Source: Streptomyces sp. CBMA123
GTDB taxonomy: Bacteria; Actinomycetota; Actinomycetes; Streptomycetales; Streptomycetaceae
Reading direction: 5' to 3'
DNA: 64,000 nt
Assembly: GCF_014596465.1 (NCBI RefSeq)
Contig: NZ_MECK01000046.1
Span: forward strand, 1 to 64,000
In this document: piece after piece, positions 34,401-41,502 of the stretch
Layout of the letters: each line of letters opens with the position of its first letter
Numbering within the stretch: the first letter of the stretch is position 1
Position numbers and translations under genes: made by a program
The notes under the pieces: generated by a model
The model's input: the letters and a program-made list of their open reading frames with translations, nothing else
What the model was told of the DNA's origin: nothing
Databases searched by the model: none

Positions 34401-34963
34401 TTCACCGAGACGTCGACCACGCCGACGCCAAGGGCCAGCAGCGGGCCGGAGACGAAGCGGGTGATGCCGTGCCCTGCGGCCACAGCTCCGGTCGCGAAGG
34501 CATGGAGGGCGGTGGTGTGCCGCTGAGCCGCGACGACGCCGTCGCTCTCCGCCCGAGCCAGCCGGAGCTGGGCGGCGGCCTGGCGGTCGGCAGCGGCAGC
34601 GGCAGCCGCCATCGAGGCGGCCAGTTGCTCCTGGACGTCCCTGGCCACCCGGGCTTCTGCCGTGATCCGGCGCAGTTCGGGTGCGAGACGGGCGGTAGCG
34701 GTGTTGAGCTCCCGGAGGGCCGCGGTGGTGGCCCGGGAGGAGGAGACCATGCCCTCCTCGAAGGCCCGGCCCATCCTGCGGCCGGCCGTCCGCATCTTGC
34801 CCTCGTTGGCGAGAAGGCCGGTGCTCAGGCTGCTCGACGCGTTGCGGCCGAGCGTTTCCATCTGCCGCATCAGGCTCAGCCGGAACTTGTCCAGGCCATC
34901 CCTGTCCAGGCGGGGAGTCACGGGAATGTAGCCGGACCCCACCTTGATCGGTTCGGCCATCAT
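31415..34963 (-). CDS. Tape measure protein with C-terminal transglycosylase domain
   Basis: This 1,182-aa protein sets tail length. It has an N-terminal helical region, hydrophobic helices (about 420-510), and a central run of Trp-rich repeats built on 'ATLWLWQNVMVPAWNGI' and 'VIKPTWDGIG' (about 515-790). The C-terminal lytic transglycosylase-like domain has the catalytic Glu in TIVQRESGGNPNVVN and 'SKGLAQVIWPTFAAYH' (about 1,040-1,120), to cut peptidoglycan at DNA entry. The last codons overlap a copy of the dispersed 20-bp repeat. Confidence 0.92.
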   Translation of the reverse strand: MMAEPIKVGSGYIPVTPRLDRDGLDKFRLSLMRQMETLGRNASSSLSTGLLANEGKMRTAGRRMGRAFEEGMVSSSRATTAALRELNTATARLAPELRRITAEARVARDVQEQLAASMAAAAAAADRQAAAQLRLARAESDGVVAAQRHTTALHAFATGAVAAGHGITRFVSGPLLALGVGVVDVSVKFGDLRNRTIAAIAAFQGQDAAVKMVNTLDQMSKTLPVSVDDMYKLARILSSLETNVAPVTDEVHAMSNAIAAHHLNTSQANRAMIQFEHMLMGVSINSKELNTLTMDGIPAWDLMSRATGKNIEQLKKMSKEGNLLSKDVMPKLIHFLNTDETYTKSAAAANESLQGSWLKLTNVLKVGLGSNEKTAKSVEHLAGSVSGFADALDSAMPFLTVFAAKIIDVFSKIISWVSRLAVWFSTLPKNVQNGIGKVLIAIALLGPAILILGQLAHAILGIIAITRTLGALAAILSGPVGWVIAAIALVTVGLVALYQHNKSFRDFCQRAWTDIQLAVWVAWAQYIKPAFFATKDFIRNDLIPATLWLWQNVMVPAWNGISTAVWIAWYQYLKPAFFATRDFILNDLVPATLWLWHNVMVPAWDGISAAVMWAWRNVIYPVYDAFRVFIVSYLIPTVTDFWKNCIVPAWNGISTVIAVAWSDVIYPILRLFWSVIRNILWPGIQQFYTDVIKPTWDLIGWAIQTAWKVVIQPILHLFEWFIKSVLGPAIKWFYTDIVKPTWDGIGTAMSWTWDHVIKPVLDTFGSAILGLSNFFDKSKEAIKKTWGEVSDIVQAPIKAAINFINKELLGSEKNPNGGVNWVLDKLGIPTIPNIPGFATGGIVPGYAPGVDNYPAILSPGEAVLRPEVARSIGHSRILSWNADAVAGRPLRFAEGGIVPPAPKKKKGFDWNPIHWVQSAVGWAEDQLAKGAKFVWEHTAKPIVDGLDKTLAGTPMILSRLGMAPAHSVYNAVDKFLAGVDEKGSKGGGSGPAPTGQVKSWIDQAIALTGVSPVDLWERGMGTIVQRESGGNPNVVNNWDSNAAAGTPSKGLAQVIWPTFAAYHQAGTSWDLLDPIANLAASINYIVARYGGIQNVQQANPNLPPKGYWRGGLVTSRTFAEIGERGPELILPLTDERRTDQLLRIAGLKDRAGHTVIVNAAPDVPSERQIMRALNTAALMNGF
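31520..31539 (+). repeat. Dispersed 20-bp phage repeat, copy 4 (inside the tape measure gene)
   Basis: CTTCAATCCAGCAATCCGTA; read on the minus strand it encodes LRIAGLK at the tape measure C terminus, so it is also constrained as coding sequence. Confidence 0.4.
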
Positions 34964-34969
34964 TACTCC

Positions 34970-35706
34970 CTAGATCTGAAACGGGTTGGCGAAGAACGCC
35001 GCGATAGCAGCAGCGGGCGTCATCTCCGGCGCGGAGGCCTCGTGCTGGGCCTCTTCGAATTCGCCGGGGCGCGGAACCGATTCAGGGAACGGGATGTCCG
35101 TGGCGCCCTCTCCGGAGTTCGCCTTCAGGAACATCCAGTTCGACACCTCAAGGGAGTCGACCAGTCGAGCAGTCAAGTACTCCTGCGGCCCCCAGGACAT
35201 CTCTTCATTGATGCAGGAGGCGAATAGACTTTGGCCCGGCATTCGCAGGAGCATCCGGGCCAGTACGCACAGGCGGCGGAGCGAGAGCTTTCCTCGCCAG
35301 AGATCACACACGTCCGTTTGGAAGAATCGAAGACAATCGGACTCGAACTCCGGAAGGTGATCCGTGAGGGCGACGGAAAGCAGGATCAGTTTCCCGGCTC
35401 ACCGAACCCGGCAGCCTCGGAAATCGCCTCGGCGAACTCCAGGAGATCGCGCATCTTCGGCTTCTCCGAGAGGAACACGGCCCACTGGTCCTCACCCAGA
35501 AGTGCCTTCAGCATGGCCACGGTGTCGTCAGAGCCGGCCAGCTCCATGACCTCGACCGGCATGTCCAGTGGGGCCGGGATGGTGTACTCGGTACCTCGGA
35601 AGTCGAAGTTCGTCTCCTGCTCCAGGGCCTCGTCCTGAGCGATCGACGGACGCTTGCCGGTCGCCGCAACAGCCTTGGCGGCCTGAACCTTCGTGGTGGC
35701 AGTCAT
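34970..35706 (-). CDS. Tail assembly chaperone, -1 frameshift long form (gpGT-like)
   Basis: A frameshift at the slippery heptamer G GGA AAC (35395-35389), one codon before the stop of the short form, would extend the protein by 139 residues to a 245-aa fusion ending FFANPFQI just before the tape measure. The 0 and -1 frames are both open where needed, and this gene pair lies between major tail and tape measure genes, as in nearly all siphophages. The long and short forms together should chaperone tape-measure assembly. Confidence 0.85.
35386..35706 (-). CDS. Tail assembly chaperone, short form (gpG-like)
   Basis: This 106-aa acidic protein ('FRGTEYTIPAPLDMPVEVME') ends GEPGN at a TGA directly after the slippery sequence. 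It lies between the major tail and tape measure genes. It is made by most ribosomes; a minority shift into the long form. Confidence 0.85.
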   Translation of the reverse strand: MTATTKVQAAKAVAATGKRPSIAQDEALEQETNFDFRGTEYTIPAPLDMPVEVMELAGSDDTVAMLKALLGEDQWAVFLSEKPKMRDLLEFAEAISEAAGFGEPGN

Positions 35707-35757
35707 GGGGGTACCTCGAAACTTGAATAGCGCAGATGGAGAGTGAAGAGAGAGGGG

Positions 35758-35780
35758 CCGGGCGGTTAAAGCCAGCCCGG
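35758..35780 (-). terminator. Hairpin between major tail and chaperone genes
   Basis: CCGGGC / GCCCGG with an 11-nt loop, next to a stoperator-like site at 35793. Confidence 0.45.
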
Positions 35781-35792
35781 TAAGGCTTTCGA

Positions 35793-35805
35793 TCCGCAGG
35801 TCAAC
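35793..35805 (-). promoter_or_regulatory. Stoperator-like site, minus strand (after the major tail gene)
   Basis: GTTGACCTGCGGA on the minus strand, preceded by TTTTTTTGCTCCAAAA. It lies just downstream of the major tail stop and points in the direction of late transcription. Confidence 0.8.
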
Positions 35806-35822
35806 TTTTGGAGCAAAAAAAG

Positions 35823-36464
35823 TTAGCCCTTGGAGGTCGGGCCCGAAGTGGTGACGCTTCGGGTGGTGCCACCCGGAGTCGACGGCATGATGTTCTTGTC
35901 GTCGGTGATCAGGTAGCCCAGATTGCCGTTGCCGTCATCGAGGGCCTCGATGGTCAGCTCGTAAGCCTGGTTCTTCGTCCGAGTCAGGGTGATGGCGCCT
36001 CGGTCCGAAACCATGGCCTGGGCGAGCACTGCGCGGTACTGCGCGCTGGCGTCGTTCCAGTCGACAATGACGGAGATGGTGTCCAGGTTCGGGTTCGATG
36101 CGATGTTCAGGCGGTACTGGCCTTCGATGGGCTTGTCGTCCTTGTCGACGGCCGGCTCCCACTTCGAGCCATAGAACAGCTCGGTGTTCGGGGCGTTCAG
36201 TTCCATGAGGGTGGCCTTCACCTGGAACGACGCATTCTTCACGGTGTAGAGCACCGGCACGGCGGACTGCCAGACCTCGACCGCCTCAGTCTCGATCTTC
36301 GGAGTGATGGTCACACCGTCCGAATTCGCGTAGCCGAGAGGAGCGAAGTTGAGGATCTTCGGGTCCTCGTCGACCTTGAGGGGAAGTGGGGCGTCCTCAC
36401 CGAAGTGAACCCAGATCTGGCCGTTCGGAGCGAAGCGAATGTTCTTCTTGCTGTTGTTGCTCAT
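35823..36464 (-). CDS. Major tail protein
   Basis: This 213-aa protein begins 'KKNIRFAPNGQIWVHFGEDA', then 'FAPLGYANSDGVTITPKIET', typical of siphovirus tail-tube subunits in actinophages. It sits between the tail-terminator-type gene and the chaperone pair. It polymerises around the tape measure into the tail tube. Confidence 0.85.
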   Translation of the reverse strand: MSNNSKKNIRFAPNGQIWVHFGEDAPLPLKVDEDPKILNFAPLGYANSDGVTITPKIETEAVEVWQSAVPVLYTVKNASFQVKATLMELNAPNTELFYGSKWEPAVDKDDKPIEGQYRLNIASNPNLDTISVIVDWNDASAQYRAVLAQAMVSDRGAITLTRTKNQAYELTIEALDDGNGNLGYLITDDKNIMPSTPGGTTRSVTTSGPTSKG

Positions 36465-36865
36465 ACTGTCTTCCTTGGGCTGACTTCAACGAAATAGATC
36501 TCGACGGTGCCCAGAAAGCGGGCCTCACGAGATTCAGGATCAGGAAACGAACGTGGCGAATTTGTCTCCGCCACGTCGAGAACCTGAACGGTGTCGAGCA
36601 CCATCGAGGGCATGTGCTCCAACAGGTATTCACGGACGGCGTAGGCCAGTTTCGAGCACCGCGGCTTGGAAGCGGCGTAGGTGTTGATGGAGAAGCCGGC
36701 CCGGTCCATCCGGTCCCGGACGTCACGGTGGCCGCCGTCGTGCTCCACGATGACGGCGGAGGTTCCGGGGCTCCGGCCGACCATGTCGCCGGAGATGAAG
36801 ACGCCCTTGAACTCCTCCAAGGAACGCAGGTACTCCACGAGGAAGGTTGCAGGGTCGACTCTCAC
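36461..36865 (-). CDS. Tail terminator / minor capsid-type protein
   Basis: This 134-aa protein overlaps the following gene by 4 bases. Its length, mixed alpha/beta pattern (AYAVREYLLEHMPSM then RFLGTVEIYFVEV) and position just before the major tail gene match tail terminator proteins that cap the tail tube. Confidence 0.68.
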   Translation of the reverse strand: MRVDPATFLVEYLRSLEEFKGVFISGDMVGRSPGTSAVIVEHDGGHRDVRDRMDRAGFSINTYAASKPRCSKLAYAVREYLLEHMPSMVLDTVQVLDVAETNSPRSFPDPESREARFLGTVEIYFVEVSPRKTV

Positions 36866-37194
36866 TGTGATCGGGCCTCTCTCAGAGCGGCCTCAAGGAA
36901 GTGAGAGCCGGCGTGGCGCTTCCCGGCGCTGTCCGTGAAGCCGAAGTTGAGCAGCAGCACGTGACGGACACGGTGGTCGGGCTCGATCACGACAAGGCCT
37001 TCTCCACGGGCAACGCGGACTTCGAACTGCCGCTTGATGGTGTTCCAGTGCCGGGCCCGATTGCGGTATGGCGCAAGGGCCATGGCCCGCCGGGCTATGC
37101 CCTCGCAGATCCGGAGGAGAGCGGCTTCGAGCTCGGGGGAGGTGCGGCAGATCTCCTCGAACGCGTAGGGGTCCAGCACGAGTTCGACCGCCAT
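36862..37194 (-). CDS. HK97 gp10-like head-tail connector
   Basis: This 110-aa protein has a basic helical centre ('AALLRICEGIARRAMALAPY') and 'HVLLLNFGFTDSAGKRHAGS' then 'HFLEAALREARSQ', features of HK97 gp10-type neck proteins. It overlaps its neighbour and lies third in the connector run. Confidence 0.72.
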   Translation of the reverse strand: MAVELVLDPYAFEEICRTSPELEAALLRICEGIARRAMALAPYRNRARHWNTIKRQFEVRVARGEGLVVIEPDHRVRHVLLLNFGFTDSAGKRHAGSHFLEAALREARSQ

Positions 37195-37541
37195 CAGTGG
37201 TTCACCCGCCAGACCTGGACGCGCGTGTGGTTGCTGCGGGCGGAACCGTGATCCCAGAACTGGGGCGCGCCGTTCACCTGGTAGTGCTCGCCCTCGAAGG
37301 CGACGCGGTCGGTGTCACGGACGTCGACCTGGCCCAGGATGTAGAAGACGGCCTGCTCGGTTTCGGTCTCCCGGCCGGGGTCGGCTGAGGTGAACACCCG
37401 GCGGGACGTGCCGCCGATCGGCTGGTGGGACGCCTTGCCGGTGAACACCACGGAGGCGTTCGCCCAGTCGCGTTCCAGGACGTAGCCGTCCTCAGTGAGA
37501 CCAGCGCGAAGAACCGAGATGGTGTGCCTGAAGAACGGCAT
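37194..37541 (-). CDS. Head-tail stopper-type protein
   Basis: This 115-aa beta-rich protein (VFYILGQVDVRDTDRVAFEG) has the size, fold pattern and position of head closure/stopper proteins of the SPP1 gp16 type. Its start overlaps the adaptor gene by 50 bases in another frame. Confidence 0.68.
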   Translation of the reverse strand: MPFFRHTISVLRAGLTEDGYVLERDWANASVVFTGKASHQPIGGTSRRVFTSADPGRETETEQAVFYILGQVDVRDTDRVAFEGEHYQVNGAPQFWDHGSARSNHTRVQVWRVNH

Positions 37542-38139
37542 CGGTGTCCTCCTTCCGCATCGTGACCGTGCGGAAGGAGCCTCTGCGGTAGCGGCGGCGA
37601 AGCGCCTTCAGGGTGGCCTCGGACAGGGAGGCCTGCCCCGGGGTTGAACCGAAGCTGGTCTCCAGCTCGCCCACGCGCTCCATGGAGACGCCGGGCCGCA
37701 GGGCGGCCCACCGGATCACCTCGGCACAGACGATGGCCATCAGGCCGGCCGGGCAGGTCCGGTAGCCCCAGGAAGCTGTCACCTGCACGTCGGAGGTGCT
37801 GGATCCGATCCCGTGGAACGGGCGCGGTATCCACCCTCCTCGGCGCCACAGGGAGCCGCCCTTCAGGAGGTAGTCGGTGACCTCCTGGCCGTCCAGGAGG
37901 ACCGAGGAGATGCCCGCCAACGGGAACATGCGCCTCGGTAGTTCGAGCTGGATCGAGAGCGCCAGCGGGATCGACACCATCTCGTTCTCGTGGAACCGGA
38001 AGTCCGCCTGGCAGTAGTCCTCGATGAGGCCGATCACGTCCTCGATGAAGGCCTCGAACTGGGGCTTCTCTTCGTCGGAGACGGGCCGCCCGAGACGGGC
38101 GGCCACATCATCGACAGTGACGAGAGGATTCTCAGTCAC
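37492..38139 (-). CDS. Head-tail adaptor
   Basis: This 215-aa protein starts at GTG 38139 after GGACGGAGG. It contains 'VDDVAARLGRPVSDEEKPQF' and 'VTASWGYRTCPAGLMAIVCA', typical of phage gp6/gp15-like connector proteins that bind the portal after packaging. A longer in-frame start would cross the stoperator-like site and is unlikely. Confidence 0.78.
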   Translation of the reverse strand: MTENPLVTVDDVAARLGRPVSDEEKPQFEAFIEDVIGLIEDYCQADFRFHENEMVSIPLALSIQLELPRRMFPLAGISSVLLDGQEVTDYLLKGGSLWRRGGWIPRPFHGIGSSTSDVQVTASWGYRTCPAGLMAIVCAEVIRWAALRPGVSMERVGELETSFGSTPGQASLSEATLKALRRRYRRGSFRTVTMRKEDTDAVLQAHHLGSSRWSH

Positions 38140-38169
38140 CCTCCGTCCTCCTTTCAGAGGATAATTCGC

Positions 38170-38182
38170 TCCGCAAGTCAAC
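38170..38182 (-). promoter_or_regulatory. Stoperator-like site, minus strand (after the capsid gene)
   Basis: GTTGACTTGCGGA on the minus strand, preceded by CTTTTTTTGCTCCAAAA, between capsid and adaptor genes, aligned with late transcription. Confidence 0.8.
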
Positions 38183-38211
38183 TTTTGGAGCAAAAAAAGG
38201 GAGTGGAAGGC

Positions 38212-39282
38212 TTACTTGGTGGCCTTGGTGGTCGATGCCTTCTCGAAGGACTTGACTGCCATGACCTGCTCCGGACGGATGACCTTGGCGTCGTAGAACA
38301 GGCGGCTCTTGATCGCGTCAGTGAAGGAATCCTCCGGCTCATAGGCCTTCATCTCCGCGAAAGGCATGACCAGGGAGATGGCGTCAGTGGCGAACATTGC
38401 CATGTCGAGCTTGTTCAGGTCCGAGGTCAGGTTGCGGATCAGCGGGCTCTTGGTCCGGTCGTGGGAACCGAGGGCATTGGATACCAGGACCGGAATGCCC
38501 AGGACCATACCGATGTGGCCGTTCGGCACAACCGGCGTGCCTCCGTATCGCTTCGCGTCGATGAACTGGGGGTCCTTGAGCAGAGAGCGGTAGACGTGAG
38601 GGGAAACCGCAATCACGCGATCATCCGGCGCGTTGTTGATATCCAGCTGCGTCACCATGTCCACGATGGTGTTGTAGACCGCACCATCGGAGACCTGGGC
38701 ACCCTGGTCCTTGAGAACCGGGTCCAGGAGCTCGATGGTTCCGCCCTCAAGCTTCGCGGTCGGTACGACGTTGGCCTCGACCGAGTTGTAGTCCAGGCCC
38801 TGCGTTGCGTACATCAGCGTGGTCGCGAGAGTGCGCTCGATGGACTCGGCCTGAATGCGGGCGCGCTTGCGGATCAGGTCCGAGAGCTTGTCGGCGCCGG
38901 CCTGAGTGAAGAGCTGGTCGACGCTGTCGATCTCCAGATGGAAGGAGCTGCCCTTCTGCACGGTCATGCGCATGTACTCAAGCTGAGCGTGGTCGCGGTT
39001 ACCGACCTTGCCGTAGGCCTTGACGATGCCATAGTCGTTGACGATGTCGTTGCCGTCATCATCGGTCCACCGGAAGTGCGGGATGCGGATGGAGTCGCCA
39101 CCCTTGTGGAACTCACCCTCATAGGCCCGGTTGGTGAACTTGGAATTACCGAGGATCAGCTTGTCCTCAAGATCATCCAGAAGCTGAGTGGTCCAGATCT
39201 CCGGGGTGAAGACGCCCTTGACGCCTTCGGTGATTCGGGCGCCGGTATCGCCGTAGAACAGGTCCTTGTTCTGAGTGGACAT
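38212..39282 (-). CDS. Major capsid protein
   Basis: This 356-aa protein has 'VKGVFTPEIWTTQLLDDLED' near the N terminus and 'AVSPHVYRSLLKDPQFIDAK' later, characteristic of HK97-fold capsid proteins of the P22-coat/phage-capsid families. It follows a DUF4355-like scaffold gene. There is no fused protease or delta domain, so a separate scaffold is expected. Confidence 0.9.
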   Translation of the reverse strand: MSTQNKDLFYGDTGARITEGVKGVFTPEIWTTQLLDDLEDKLILGNSKFTNRAYEGEFHKGGDSIRIPHFRWTDDDGNDIVNDYGIVKAYGKVGNRDHAQLEYMRMTVQKGSSFHLEIDSVDQLFTQAGADKLSDLIRKRARIQAESIERTLATTLMYATQGLDYNSVEANVVPTAKLEGGTIELLDPVLKDQGAQVSDGAVYNTIVDMVTQLDINNAPDDRVIAVSPHVYRSLLKDPQFIDAKRYGGTPVVPNGHIGMVLGIPVLVSNALGSHDRTKSPLIRNLTSDLNKLDMAMFATDAISLVMPFAEMKAYEPEDSFTDAIKSRLFYDAKVIRPEQVMAVKSFEKASTTKATK

Positions 39283-39329
39283 GAAGTCTCCCTAGGGGAT
39301 TGAAATGTGCGGTGATGCCTGAGCGACGC

Positions 39330-39899
39330 TCAGAGCTGGCCGCGCATGATCGCGTCGAGACGGCCCTCGGCACGGGCCTTGCTGATCTCCTGACGGGACA
39401 TGCGCTTGAGTTGGTCGCGCGTGACCTGACCCGCGCCAGCTCCGCCACCCTGAGGACCAAGGCCGAGATCCTGGCGATACTCCGGCTTCTTGCGTGCCTT
39501 CGGGAGGCCATCAACGAACGACGAGATCGCCTCGGAGTTGAGGGTGCCGTCCTCACCGACGAACCGGGTGAGATTCAGGAAGTCGGCATCCGGGAGCCGG
39601 GCCCCCGCAGCCGCGGCGGCTGCCTTCAGCTCGGCGGTCGCAACGCGCGTACCGAACTCGGCTGCGGCGGATCGCCGGCCTTCCTGGCGGGCGGTCTCGA
39701 CGGCCAGCTCCTGGTCCGAGAGGGACGCCGTCTTGAGGGCGTCGAACTCGGGCTTCAGGGCCTCCAGCTCGGCGAAGGACTCCTTGGCGCGGGCCTCGTG
39801 CTTGCGGGCCAGCGACCGCCACTTGTCCACCTCGGCCTGGAGGTCCGGGGTGTGCTGCGGCTCGGTGCCGTCCTGCGAAGCGGGGTTCTCGTCGCTCAT
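39330..39899 (-). CDS. Scaffold protein (DUF4355-like)
   Basis: This 189-aa protein has a highly charged helical N-terminal half ('QAEVDKWRSLARKHEARAKE'), an Ala-rich middle, and 'LPDADFLNLTRFVGEDGTLN' followed by a basic C terminus. This is the standard pattern of actinophage capsid scaffolds, and it lies between portal and capsid genes. Confidence 0.82.
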   Translation of the reverse strand: MSDENPASQDGTEPQHTPDLQAEVDKWRSLARKHEARAKESFAELEALKPEFDALKTASLSDQELAVETARQEGRRSAAAEFGTRVATAELKAAAAAAGARLPDADFLNLTRFVGEDGTLNSEAISSFVDGLPKARKKPEYRQDLGLGPQGGGAGAGQVTRDQLKRMSRQEISKARAEGRLDAIMRGQL

Positions 39900-39927
39900 G
39901 CGTGTTCTCCATGTCGGGGAAAGGGGG

Positions 39928-39950
39928 AAGGCCGCCCTGGCGGCGGCCTT
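39928..39950 (-). terminator. Hairpin between portal and scaffold genes
   Basis: A perfect 9-bp stem (AAGGCCGCC / GGCGGCCTT) with a 5-nt loop. Being inside the structural operon, it may reduce rather than stop transcription. Confidence 0.65.
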
Positions 39951-39978
39951 CGGTGTGGTCGGTGTTCGGGTGCCCGCC

Positions 39979-41493
39979 CTACGCGGGCTTGTTCTTCGGA
40001 CGGCGGTTCTTGGCCGGCGCGGAGCGGGGCCGGGTGGACGCCACGCCCGGGGCCTTCGTCGCCGTGGCGACGGAGCCGCCAGCCTCGGCCAGCTCCCGGT
40101 TCACGTTCCCACTGTTGCCCTGCGGGGCCTTTTGGGCCAGGCCGGCCAGGTCGACGCCGCCCTTCGCCGGGCCGAGCATCGCCGGGTACCGGTGCAGCAG
40201 TTCCTCCTGCTCCGCCAGCATGCGGTTGAAGCGCTGGATCTGCGGGGGTGTGTAGCCCGCCTTCTCCCACAAAGCCTGCCGCGGAATGCCGAGAGCGGAC
40301 TGCTTGATCAAGGCGTCAATGTGCTGAGCCTCGGTGCGGATCTCGGGGTCAGCCCAGATCGTCTCAGCGTGGAAGGCGTCCTGTCGTGGGTCACCGAGCA
40401 CCTTGAAGGCCAGGCGCATGGCGCGTTCCCAGCCCTCGCCAAAGTGCAACATCCTCTCCCGCGTCTTCGAGGTGAGACCGGCTTCGGCGGAGGCGATGGC
40501 GTCGCCGGATGGGATCAGTCCGCCGGACAGGAAATAATGGAACGGGAGCTTCGCCTTTGCCGCCATGTTGGCGACGAGTTTGTCAATCAGGACGCAGTAG
40601 TTCGCCAAATTGGCTGCTTCGAAGGAACCGAAACGAGTGTCAGGGTCCTCGGCCTGGAGAAGCTTGTCGACGGCAACCTGGAAAGGGGCAACCGGGTTGC
40701 CGTTCTCGTCCTCAGTGATCTCCATGCCGGTGACGTAACGCTGAGGGAAGGCGGCGTATTCGGACGCCACGATGGCGTCCTGGACGGTCTTGTTGATCGC
40801 GTCCTGGATCGGGATGATGTCATGCAGATCGGAGTAGGGATGCCACAGGACCGGGGACGCCAGACGGTTCCGATTGATCAGCGGAATGACAGGGGATACC
40901 CCAAGGGGATTCCTGCCTACCTTCGGATTGACCCACTCACCCTTGACGTTGTCGAAGGTGTAGACGCGGGTGTCCGTCCACAGAGTGGCCGTCTGGCGGC
41001 CCCAGTCGTCCGTGATGAACTTCGCGGCGACCTCGATGTCCCGCTTCGATCCGGGCTTGAACTGGACCGCGATGTGCTCGCTGGACTCGGCCGTGATGGT
41101 CGGCCGGCCGTCCGAGTCCGCCCAGACAACGGCGAAGGCAGCGCCGGTGACCATGGCGCCCAGGTGCGCGGCGTTGGAGTCCGCGTCCATGTGGTTGCGC
41201 TGCCAGATCTCCTGTGCGTCTCGGTCCGCTGACGGGTCGTCCGTCATCCGGAACCCTTCGACGCGCATCCGCTCGTTGGCGCTGTCGACCACCAGGCCAC
41301 AGAAGTTGTCGGCCCACTTGTTGAAGATCTCGCCGAAGGCATTCGAGTACTGGGCCTGGGCGAACCGCATCAGCTCGTGGTTGCCCTCGTAGTAGTTGGT
41401 GAAGCGCTGGCCGGAGGCCCAATTGCGGGTCAGCTTCCCATACAACCAATCCAGCCACTCAGGCGGCGTCGTCGGTCGGTTGAATGGGTCCAT
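39979..41493 (-). CDS. Portal protein, SPP1-like
   Basis: This 504-aa protein begins 'RPTTPPEWLDWLYGKLTRNW' and contains 'YYEGNHELMRFAQAQYSNAF', 'GLVVDSANERMRVEGFRM' and 'PFHYFLSGGLIPSGDAIAS', signature segments of actinophage portals of the SPP1/DUF1073 class. It forms the dodecameric ring at the packaging vertex. The C-terminal 60 residues are a basic Pro/Ala-rich tail. It follows the terminase gene after a 9-bp gap. Confidence 0.92.
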   Translation of the reverse strand: MDPFNRPTTPPEWLDWLYGKLTRNWASGQRFTNYYEGNHELMRFAQAQYSNAFGEIFNKWADNFCGLVVDSANERMRVEGFRMTDDPSADRDAQEIWQRNHMDADSNAAHLGAMVTGAAFAVVWADSDGRPTITAESSEHIAVQFKPGSKRDIEVAAKFITDDWGRQTATLWTDTRVYTFDNVKGEWVNPKVGRNPLGVSPVIPLINRNRLASPVLWHPYSDLHDIIPIQDAINKTVQDAIVASEYAAFPQRYVTGMEITEDENGNPVAPFQVAVDKLLQAEDPDTRFGSFEAANLANYCVLIDKLVANMAAKAKLPFHYFLSGGLIPSGDAIASAEAGLTSKTRERMLHFGEGWERAMRLAFKVLGDPRQDAFHAETIWADPEIRTEAQHIDALIKQSALGIPRQALWEKAGYTPPQIQRFNRMLAEQEELLHRYPAMLGPAKGGVDLAGLAQKAPQGNSGNVNRELAEAGGSVATATKAPGVASTRPRSAPAKNRRPKNKPA

Positions 41494-41502
41494 GCGCTTC
41501 TC

